Origin: Proteus faecis
Lineage (GTDB): Bacteria > Pseudomonadota > Gammaproteobacteria > Enterobacterales > Enterobacteriaceae
Length of the DNA stretch: 64,000 nt
Reading direction: 5' to 3'
Assembly: GCF_003144395.1 (NCBI RefSeq)
Contig: NZ_PENZ01000034.1
Location: forward strand, 124,001 to 188,000
Shown here piece after piece: positions 58,132 through 64,000 of the stretch. A model generated the notes under the pieces. It had not been told where the DNA came from, searched no databases, and saw only the letters and a program-made list of their open reading frames with translations. Every line of letters begins with the position of its first letter. Within the stretch, counting starts at the first letter, position 1. The position numbers were made by a program, and so were the translations under genes.

Positions 58132-58302
58132 ATAAAAAGATGTTAAAGATATAAAATAGGAAGAAAAGTAAGAACTCTCTTTATTTATCTTATGCAAGTA
58201 ATAATTATCCACTCAAACTTGATTTATATCGTAATAACTTACCTACTTTAATGAAATAATTTTTTCATAATTAAATAAATCGAACACAACAGTGGAATAG
58301 TT

Positions 58303-58584
58303 ATGAAAAAAACCTTAATTGTTATTTTTTCTTTATTTTTATTACCCTCTTGCTCTGAATCACAAGAAAATAAAGTTATTGAATATTGTATGGACACATT
58401 AAATATCTATAGTCATGTGAGTAAAGATCAATGTTTGTGTTTTTATAATGAAGCAAGTGATAAATTTTCTTCAACTGAAATAGATAGAATGGTCAAATCA
58501 CCACCAATAAAACAAAACAGTACACTGACAAGAGAAGGCACCATGTTTTTAACTATCGCGCATTCATCTAAATGCTTCGAGTAA
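58303..58584 (+). CDS. Small putative lipoprotein of unknown function
   Basis: A 93-residue protein with a lipoprotein signal (MKKTLIVIFSLFLLPSC, lipidated Cys 17) and four further cysteines in YCMDTL, QCLCFYNEA and SSKCFE, which could form two disulfides in the periplasm. Shine-Dalgarno is poor (GTGGAATAGTT). I recognise no family. Confidence 0.55.
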   Translation: MKKTLIVIFSLFLLPSCSESQENKVIEYCMDTLNIYSHVSKDQCLCFYNEASDKFSSTEIDRMVKSPPIKQNSTLTREGTMFLTIAHSSKCFE

Positions 58585-58682
58585 CAGATATTAAGTGAAA
58601 CAATATGGCTGTTCCTCGCCCATATTAGGCGAGGGTCTACAGCGGATTTTGCTAAAACATCAGCAGGTGAAGAGAAAAGTGA

Positions 58683-59006
58683 TTATAATTTCCAAATGAT
58701 ATGGAACATAGGTTGTAGTGGATCACGACTAATTAGAACTCGACCAAAAATATCATCGATATCAGAATCATCATCTGGAGCAAGACCAATAATCACTTCG
58801 CTAAAACGGGCTGATGTGACAGGCAAACCAACAATAAATTGCCAATCATTACCTAATGGAACCACTTCAGCTGCGCCTCGTTCTTCAAATTGCAGGTTAA
58901 ATAATAATTGATCTGCAACATCTAAATTATCAGCTGCTTGGGCTAAAAATAGATCATAAGCTTGTTCTAAAGCGTCGTCTTCACTGATTAAGGTTGGTTC
59001 ATTCAT
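58683..59006 (-). CDS. yciU: Acidic DUF440 protein YciU (putative dsDNA mimic)
   Basis: A 107-residue, strongly acidic protein (EEDDALEQAYDLFL-like start, APDDDSDIDDIFGRVL). It matches the HI1450/YciU family, which has been proposed to mimic double-stranded DNA and bind HU-like proteins. It is followed, as in E. coli, by clsA upstream on the same strand. Confidence 0.93.
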   Translation of the reverse strand: MNEPTLISEDDALEQAYDLFLAQAADNLDVADQLLFNLQFEERGAAEVVPLGNDWQFIVGLPVTSARFSEVIIGLAPDDDSDIDDIFGRVLISRDPLQPMFHIIWKL

Positions 59007-59123
59007 GGTAATGCCTGTGTCTATTGTTCCAATAATTATCGCGTTATTTTTATCGCGTTTTGACTAATGTAGCACCGTTATATCTTACCCGTTCTTAGTC
59101 GTCTATCGATTATAACATTTCTG

Positions 59124-60584
59124 TTATAACAGAGGGCTAAAGAAATAGCAGATACGCTCTAATACACGATTTAAGAAGGGGCGTTTTTCCCATTCATCCA
59201 TGGTTAATTCTGTCGAGCGGGCAATATAATCATATTGAACAATGCTTAAATCACTTCCAAAACCTTCATCATCAATGACAACTGTAATTTCAAAGTTTAA
59301 CCATAGGCTACGCATATCAAGGTTAACTGAACCTACCATGCTGAGTTGTCCATCAACCATTACACTTTTGGTATGTAATAAACCATCTTCAAATTGAAAT
59401 ATTTTTACACCTGCTTCTAGCATTTCTGTAAAGAAAGAACGGCTTGCCCAACGCACAAGGAAAGAGTCATTACTGCGAGGAATAATAATACTGACATTAA
59501 CCCCTCGCATCGCAGCCGTTGAGATTGCATGAGCTAGATCATCGCTAGGTACAAAATAAGGAGTTGTCAGTACCAATTCTTTTCTTGCGGAGTAAATTGC
59601 TGTAATAAGTGATTGCTGAATTAGCTCATCAGGAAACCCTGGGCCTGAGGCGATGACTTGTGTTGTATGACCACTTTCTTGCTCACAAGGCATAATATTA
59701 TCATCAGGAGGAGGTGGCAGATGGCGCTCACCCGTTTCCATTTCCCAGTCAAAGGCATAAATCATACCTAATGTAGTAGAAACAGGGCCTTCCATTCTTA
59801 CCATAATATCAACCCATTGACCCACACCGGAATCTTGCTTGAAATAACGAGGATCAACCATATTCATACTTCCTGTGTAGGAAATGTAATTGTCGATCAA
59901 TACGATTTTTCGATGTTGACGCAAATCCATACGGCGTAAGAAGAAACGAAATAAATTAACATGCAGTGATTCAACGAATTCAATACCAGCGGCTCTCATT
60001 ACTTCTGGGCCATTAGTACGGAAGAAATTCCAACTACCCGCGGAATCAACCATGACTCGGCATTTTACACCACGTTTAGCTGCTCTGATTAAGGCCTCGG
60101 TGACTTCGTCAACTAAACCACCTGATTGCCAAATATAGAAGACCATTTCAATATTATCACGAGCGTTATTAATATCTCGTGTAATTGAATTTAGTGAATC
60201 GTCACAGGTAGTTAGAAGTTCAATTTTGTTACCCTTAACACCTCTAATACCCTGGCGTTTAGCGGTTAATTGGAAAAGAGGGGTTGCAATATCGCTCGTA
60301 CTTGTAGCAAAGATATGTTTACATTTTCTCAAGTCTTCAAGCCACGCAACAACAGAAGGCCACATCTGTTTAGCATGTTCAACGCGTCGTTTCCCTAGGT
60401 GTAATTCACCAAAAGCAAAATACGCAATAACTCCGACTAATGGCAGAATATAGATGATTAATAACCATGTCATTGTTGATGTAACAGGTCGTCGGTGCAT
60501 TAGGACACGAAATGTGACCCCTGCAATTAATAGCCAATAGAAGAAAAAGGTTAGCCAACTTAATACAGTATAAAATGTTGTCAT
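59124..60584 (-). CDS. clsA: Cardiolipin synthase A
   Basis: Phospholipase D-type enzyme of 486 residues, the E. coli length. Two N-terminal membrane helices (about 3-23 and 38-58) are followed by two HKD motifs: [16 protein letters not shown] and [16 protein letters not shown]. It joins two phosphatidylglycerols to cardiolipin at the inner membrane. The frame is open upstream to 60635, but the ATG at 60584 gives [11 protein letters not shown], aligning with E. coli ClsA. Confidence 0.96.
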   Translation of the reverse strand: MTTFYTVLSWLTFFFYWLLIAGVTFRVLMHRRPVTSTMTWLLIIYILPLVGVIAYFAFGELHLGKRRVEHAKQMWPSVVAWLEDLRKCKHIFATSTSDIATPLFQLTAKRQGIRGVKGNKIELLTTCDDSLNSITRDINNARDNIEMVFYIWQSGGLVDEVTEALIRAAKRGVKCRVMVDSAGSWNFFRTNGPEVMRAAGIEFVESLHVNLFRFFLRRMDLRQHRKIVLIDNYISYTGSMNMVDPRYFKQDSGVGQWVDIMVRMEGPVSTTLGMIYAFDWEMETGERHLPPPPDDNIMPCEQESGHTTQVIASGPGFPDELIQQSLITAIYSARKELVLTTPYFVPSDDLAHAISTAAMRGVNVSIIIPRSNDSFLVRWASRSFFTEMLEAGVKIFQFEDGLLHTKSVMVDGQLSMVGSVNLDMRSLWLNFEITVVIDDEGFGSDLSIVQYDYIARSTELTMDEWEKRPFLNRVLERICYFFSPLL

Positions 60585-60889
60585 AGTAGAGCTATTTTCC
60601 GTTGAAAATGAATTGCATGGAGAAGCTAAAGGCAATTTACTAAAAATAGTTCATTATTTTTGTTATTTGCCGAATGTTGTTATTAAATCAGGATTATTAT
60701 CTCTGTCAAATCTCTTTCTTAAGAGATAAGCATTAAATAAGTAATAAGATACAATTCTTTATTCATTTTTTCTTTGTGAGAAATGCTTAAATACTGGATG
60801 AAATTTAAGCAAATCATAAATCCCCCCTTGGATCACAAAATGAACGTCTTATAATAGTCCACTTATTCGAAAAAATAGGTGCTGATAGT
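60585..60889. other. clsA-yciY divergent intergenic region
   Basis: About 305 AT-rich bases with divergent promoters; no operator recognised. Confidence 0.4.
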
Positions 60890-61072
60890 ATGAGACACAG
60901 TAGGACTGAAGTAGCTCGTTGGCGAATGATGAGACAAGCTATACGTAAACGACGTCGATGGTTAGAAGGGCAATCTCGCCGTAATTTCCGAATTTATAAA
61001 CTGCGTAAACTTGATACTTCTAGAAAACATAGAGCACTTTTATTTGTACAACACATAGAATGGAACTCATAG
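60890..61072 (+). CDS. yciY: Small basic protein YciY
   Basis: A 60-residue, very basic protein starting MRHSRTEVARWRMMRQ and continuing RRRWLEGQSRRNFRIYKLRK. It matches E. coli YciY (MKRSRTEVGRWRMQRQ...RWLEGQSRRN) and holds the same place between clsA and tonB. Its charge suggests nucleic-acid binding, but the function is unknown. Overlooked easily because of its size. Confidence 0.85.
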   Translation: MRHSRTEVARWRMMRQAIRKRRRWLEGQSRRNFRIYKLRKLDTSRKHRALLFVQHIEWNS

Positions 61073-61124
61073 TTTCACTTTTTAACAGTTAATATCAATC
61101 ATTTTGCTAAACGTTATTGAATAT

Positions 61125-61141
61125 GATTGCTATTTGCATTT
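61125..61141 (+). promoter_or_regulatory. Fur site of tonB
   Basis: GATTGCTATTTGCATTT is the same as the core of the known E. coli tonB Fur-controlled promoter region, 44 bases before the tonB ATG. Confidence 0.65.
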
Positions 61142-61184
61142 AAACTAGAGGCATATTTTTTCTTTAGGTGAAATAAGATCAGTT

Positions 61185-61898
61185 ATGCGTTGGAAGCTTT
61201 GGGTACTCATATCACTTTGTCTACATGCCTCACTTGTTGCGGCTGCGATGTTATATGTTGTAGAAGATAAGCCCGTTACACCTGAGCCTATCTCTATACA
61301 GATGTTGGCATTTGCAGCAGATGAGCCTGCAGGCGAACCAGAGCCTGTAGTTGAAGAAGTTACTCCGCCAGAGCCAGAGCCAGTTGTTGAGCCTGAACCT
61401 GAGCCAGAACCTATTCCTGATGTAAAACCTGTTATCGAAAAACCAATTGAGAAAAAGCCTGAACCAAAACCGAAACCTAAGCCAAAACCAGTGGACAAAC
61501 CCAAACCGCCTGTTGAGCGACTACAACCTTTAGTTGTTAATAAAGGTAATGATCTCAAAAATCTTAACCCGACGGCAAAGCCAAGCGATAAAGGTGATGA
61601 AAAGCCAGTTGCAGTGGCAAGCAGTGGTGAAGGCAAAGTCCCTAATGTAGTACGCCAAGGTTTACCTGAATACCCTTCGCGAGCAAAAGCTGTGGGAATT
61701 GAAGGCTCTATAAAAGTACGTTTTGATGTTGATGCTGATGGGCGAGTGGACAATGTAGAAATTATTTCTGCTGATCCAAAAAATGTGTTTGAACGTGAAG
61801 TAAAAAGAGCTATGCGCCAGTGGCGTTATGAAAAAATTCCTTATAAAGGAAAAGTGGTTCTTATTGAGTTTAAAATGACAGGGATATCCACAAGCTAA
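61185..61898 (+). CDS. tonB: Energy transducer TonB
   Basis: Product of 237 residues: N-terminal membrane anchor (about 4-25), a long periplasmic Pro-rich spacer with Glu-Pro repeats (PEPEPVVEPEPEPEPIPD) then Lys-Pro repeats (EPKPKPKPKPVDKPKP), and a C-terminal domain with the LPEYPSRAKAVGIEGSIKV segment that contacts receptor TonB boxes. It transmits the proton motive force of ExbBD to siderophore and heme receptors. It has its own promoter with a Fur site. Confidence 0.96.
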   Translation: MRWKLWVLISLCLHASLVAAAMLYVVEDKPVTPEPISIQMLAFAADEPAGEPEPVVEEVTPPEPEPVVEPEPEPEPIPDVKPVIEKPIEKKPEPKPKPKPKPVDKPKPPVERLQPLVVNKGNDLKNLNPTAKPSDKGDEKPVAVASSGEGKVPNVVRQGLPEYPSRAKAVGIEGSIKVRFDVDADGRVDNVEIISADPKNVFEREVKRAMRQWRYEKIPYKGKVVLIEFKMTGISTS

Positions 61899-61954
61899 TT
61901 TTTATAACGTTAGCCGTTACACAACGCGATATCATTATTTAATACCAGATAAAT

Positions 61955-61984
61955 AAAAGGCACTTTTAATAAGTGCCTTTTTTA
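61955..61984. terminator. Bidirectional terminator between tonB and yciA
   Basis: Stem AAAAGGCACTT (61955-61965) / AAGTGCCTTTT (61971-61981) with loop TTAAT. Confidence 0.88.
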
Positions 61985-62027
61985 GTATTTCAACTTACAT
62001 ACTTTTCGTTAATTTGGTAATGGTGTT

Positions 62028-62459
62028 TTATTCCATTGTGCTTGTTAACGTAAAGTGAGCTTTACCTTCAGGTAATCGACGAGCTGAATTATTCTCATCA
62101 ACGGCAACGTAGGTAAACACCGCTTCTGTTGCACGATAGCGTTGGCCAACAGGTTCTGTGGCAACTTTCTTAACCCAGACTTCAATATTAACAGTAATTG
62201 AAGAGTTACCTGTTTTTAAGCAACGTGCATAGCAACAAACGACATCGCCAACAGCAACAGGTTTAAGAAAGGTAATGCCTGTTACGCTTACAGTAACGAC
62301 ACGACCTAACGCAATTTCTTTTGCTAAAATTGCACCACCGATGTCCATTTGAGACATTAACCAGCCACCGAAAATATCACCATTAGCGTTAGTATCAGCA
62401 GGCATGGCAAGGGTACGTAAAACGAGCTCACCATTAGGCAAAGATTGTTGTTCAGTCAT
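62028..62459 (-). CDS. yciA: Acyl-CoA thioesterase YciA
   Basis: Hotdog-fold thioesterase of 143 residues with the YciA/BACH hallmark ADTNANGDIFGGWLMSQMDIGGAI containing the catalytic Asp/Asn region. Broad specificity for acyl-CoAs. The ATG at 62459 (MTEQQSLPNGEL) aligns with E. coli YciA. It is preceded by an ERIC repeat cluster. Confidence 0.95.
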   Translation of the reverse strand: MTEQQSLPNGELVLRTLAMPADTNANGDIFGGWLMSQMDIGGAILAKEIALGRVVTVSVTGITFLKPVAVGDVVCCYARCLKTGNSSITVNIEVWVKKVATEPVGQRYRATEAVFTYVAVDENNSARRLPEGKAHFTLTSTME

Positions 62460-62502
62460 GGGGAATAATGTATCTGTAAATAATGTTGAAACCAAGGAGA
62501 TG

Positions 62503-62542
62503 TTTACTCGTCATACTTCAAGTTTACTCGTCATACTTCAAG
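62503..62542 (+). repeat. 20-bp perfect tandem duplication at the ERIC edge
   Basis: TTTACTCGTCATACTTCAAG occurs twice in tandem (62503-62522, 62523-62542). The second copy is the left end of ERIC copy 1, so the first looks like a stub of another element or a slipped duplicate. Confidence 0.85.
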
Positions 62543-62647
62543 CTGTAGCGTTGTTGACTTCGCTCATTCGCACTAGTCACATACTGATGTATGCTCCTAG
62601 CGTCTCCTTCACTCGTCGCCTAGCTACACCTCGACTTATTTAGAGTA
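62525..62647 (+). repeat. ERIC element, copy 1
   Basis: About 123 bp with the ERIC (enterobacterial repetitive intergenic consensus) layout: left end CGTCATACTTCAAG, central palindrome CACATACTGATGTATG with GCTCCTAG, and right end CTTATTTAGAGTA. Intergenic, upstream of yciA. The sequence is diverged from the E. coli form and reads continuously in the + orientation. Confidence 0.8.
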
Positions 62648-62650
62648 AGA

Positions 62651-62774
62651 GTCTCGTCATACTTCAAGATGTAGCGTTGTTGACTTCGCTCATTCGCACT
62701 AGGCACATACGGATGTATGCTCCTAGCGTCTCATTCACTCGTCGCCTAGCTACACCTCGAATTATTTAGAGTAA
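62651..62774 (+). repeat. ERIC element, copy 2
   Basis: About 124 bp, head-to-tail with copy 1 and nearly the same sequence. Differences include AGATGTAGC for AGCTGTAGC and GGCACATACGGATGTATG in the centre. Confidence 0.8.
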
Positions 62775-62776
62775 GA

Positions 62777-62833
62777 GTCTCGTCATACTTCAAGCTGTAA
62801 CGTTGTTGGTTACATTTTGAATTATTTAGAGCA
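62777..62833 (+). repeat. ERIC element, copy 3, internally deleted
   Basis: Keeps the left end (GTCTCGTCATACTTCAAGCT) and right end (GAATTATTTAGAGCAC) but lacks the central palindrome, leaving about 57 bp. Internally deleted ERICs are known in several genera. Confidence 0.7.
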
Positions 62834-62859
62834 CACATCTCCCAATAAAATAAAAATGA

Positions 62860-63513
62860 TTATTCAGATTTTGAATGAGCATCATGTGATGTCGGTTTAG
62901 ATACTCGTTTTACCCTATCATCTGATAATTCGTGTTCACTATTTTCTGCCGTTTCGTCTTTAGTTTGTTCTTCTGGTAAACGGTTATTCCAGATATAAAC
63001 CACACTGGCGATCGTAAAGATAAAGGTTAAAATAGTTAAGCCAAAGACTTTAAAATTAACCCAAGTCTCTTCCGCTAAAGAAAATGCCACATAAATATTA
63101 CCAAGAGCACAAGCAAAAAAGAAAATCACCCATGCAATATTGAGTTTTTTCCAATTTGCAGGTGGCATAGCGAGCTCTTTACCTAGCATTCTTTCCATTA
63201 ACGTTTTTGGCGTAAATAACTGCATACCAATTAAAACGATAGCAAAAATGGCATAAATAGCTGTCACTTTCCATTTAATAAAATCAGCAGAATGGAAGAA
63301 GATCGTTAATGAGCCAAAAATAGTGACCACGATGGCAGTTATGAGCGGAGCTTTCTCAACTTTATGGAAAATAAGCCATGTCAAACCGACTGAGATCCAC
63401 GTCGCGATAATTAATGCACCTGAAGCATAGAAAATATCTTGCCATTTATAGAAGATAAAAAACACTAATAGTGGAGCAAAATCAAGTAATTGTTTTAGCC
63501 AGCCATTTTTCAT
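62860..63513 (-). CDS. yciB: Inner membrane protein YciB (septation protein A family)
   Basis: Inner-membrane protein of 217 residues with about five helices, matching E. coli YciB (KQLLDFAPLLVFFIFYKW, FIKWKVTAIYAIFA, GKELAMPPANWKKLNIAW). YciB is linked to envelope synthesis and cell elongation or division. The protein is about 38 residues longer than the E. coli one because of a hydrophilic C-terminal tail (PEEQTKDETAENSEHELSDD onwards). yciC, next in E. coli, is not here. Confidence 0.93.
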   Translation of the reverse strand: MKNGWLKQLLDFAPLLVFFIFYKWQDIFYASGALIIATWISVGLTWLIFHKVEKAPLITAIVVTIFGSLTIFFHSADFIKWKVTAIYAIFAIVLIGMQLFTPKTLMERMLGKELAMPPANWKKLNIAWVIFFFACALGNIYVAFSLAEETWVNFKVFGLTILTFIFTIASVVYIWNNRLPEEQTKDETAENSEHELSDDRVKRVSKPTSHDAHSKSE

Positions 63514-63821
63514 AACAGATAGGAACCTATGGTAATTAAATTCATAAACTTGGCTATTCTAATGCAAAGCGACAGAAAATGGGTAAACAATTGCATATCT
63601 TTAACGACAGAGTGTTAATTTATACAAAAAACGCGATTTTTATCTGAAATAACTCAATGAAAAATAAACGTAATTGTATTTATGTAAAATTAAAACTCAA
63701 GCTTGAGTTATGAAAGAGGATTTAAACATTGCTCTAGTATATGATTTGATTACTCATCATTATCACCCGCCACTTTTTGATGAATGCATAAATAAAAAGT
63801 ATTTCTGATAAGAGGAAATCA
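63514..63821. other. yciB-sulP divergent intergenic region
   Basis: About 308 bases of AT-rich DNA with two divergent promoters expected; I see no operator or RNA gene. Confidence 0.4.
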
Positions 63822-64000
63822 ATGAACGGAAAAAGAATAATAAAATGGATGCCAGGATTAGGCTTATTATTTAACTATAAGCGTGAATATTTTGGCTATG
63901 ACTTAAAAGCAGGGCTTTCGGTTGCTGCCGTCGCGCTACCTGTTGCCATTGCTTATACTGAATTATTAGGCATTAATGCTATTGTTGGATTGTATGCCTG
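63822..64000 (+). CDS. SulP-family anion transporter, N-terminal fragment (cut by window end)
   Basis: The first 59 codons of a gene that runs beyond the window. The translated start, MNGKRIIKWMPGLGLLF then NYKREYFGYDLKAGLSVAAV, followed by ALPVAIAYTELLGINAIVGLYA, is the SulP (SLC26) signature: a short cytosolic lead, then the first helices with AGL(S/T)VA and ALP. Members carry sulfate, bicarbonate, fumarate or other anions; the STAS domain expected at the C-terminus is outside the window. AGAGG lies upstream of the ATG. Confidence 0.85.
   Translation, partial: MNGKRIIKWMPGLGLLFNYKREYFGYDLKAGLSVAAVALPVAIAYTELLGINAIVGLYA

Noticed and set aside
58614..58634. CCTCGCC/GGCGAGG hairpin near yciU as a terminator
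   Set aside because: No T-tract on either strand.
61145..61753. 202-codon frame antisense to tonB, Gly/Ser-rich
   Set aside because: It mirrors the Pro/Glu/Lys repeat of TonB on the other strand; no independent gene signals.
62404..62643. Open frame through the ERIC repeat
   Set aside because: Runs antisense to yciA and through the repeat; it is a by-product of ERIC sequence.

Overview
This window looks like a chromosome segment of a Proteus-type member of the Enterobacterales (Proteus mirabilis or a close relative). This rests on low GC, proteins clearly similar to but diverged from E. coli, ERIC repeats, and gene order that tracks E. coli K-12 in blocks. I recognise no phage, transposase, integrase, CRISPR array or defence locus. 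It is core genome with a few accessory genes.

Layout. (1) 1-8.7 kb: end of the YdiJ-type oxidoreductase gene, menI, a Fur-box lipoprotein gene, the sufABCDSE iron-sulfur operon with its own Fur box, then the L,D-transpeptidase ldtE. (2) 8.8-13.5 kb: an orphan gene whose Shine-Dalgarno lies in a hairpin, lpp, a choloylglycine-hydrolase-family enzyme, pykF with a distal Cra-like site, and four exact tandem copies of tRNA-Val(GAC). (3) 13.6-23.2 kb: mdtK, ribE, cfa, punC/punR, purR, the tiny cydH (27 codons), sodB and a TSUP permease. (4) 23.6-34.3 kb: grxD, rnt, gloA, a ydhL-like gene, slyA/slyB, anmK, pdxH, tyrS, pdxY, gstA, a DUF3592 gene and fabI. (5) 34.5-50.5 kb: sapABCDF, the sRNA ryhB, pspF and pspABCD with a sigma-54 promoter, ycjX-ycjF, an orphan gene, tyrR, tpx and mppA. 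(6) 51-58.6 kb: accessory envelope and small genes (two Ail/OmpX-like proteins, lipoproteins, a GNAT enzyme) around zntB, the anaerobic sRNA fnrS, ttcA and leuE. (7) 58.7-64 kb: yciU, clsA, yciY, tonB, yciA, an ERIC cluster, yciB and the start of a SulP transporter gene.

Common themes. Iron and redox control recurs: Fur-like boxes precede the lipoprotein gene at 956, suf, ryhB and tonB. RyhB, encoded here, retains an 8-nt perfect complement to the sodB start region, also encoded here. FnrS has a near-consensus FNR site about 42 nt upstream of its likely start. Envelope functions also recur: Lpp and the transpeptidase family that can crosslink it to peptidoglycan, Sap, Psp, Cfa, ClsA, MppA, AnmK and TonB.

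I did not find a convincing wholly new system. The best leads are the hairpin-masked orphan gene at 8849, the Fur-box lipoprotein at 956, the large nested inverted repeat after sufE, the perfect 22-bp palindrome upstream of tpx, the four-copy tRNA array and the unexplained orphan genes.
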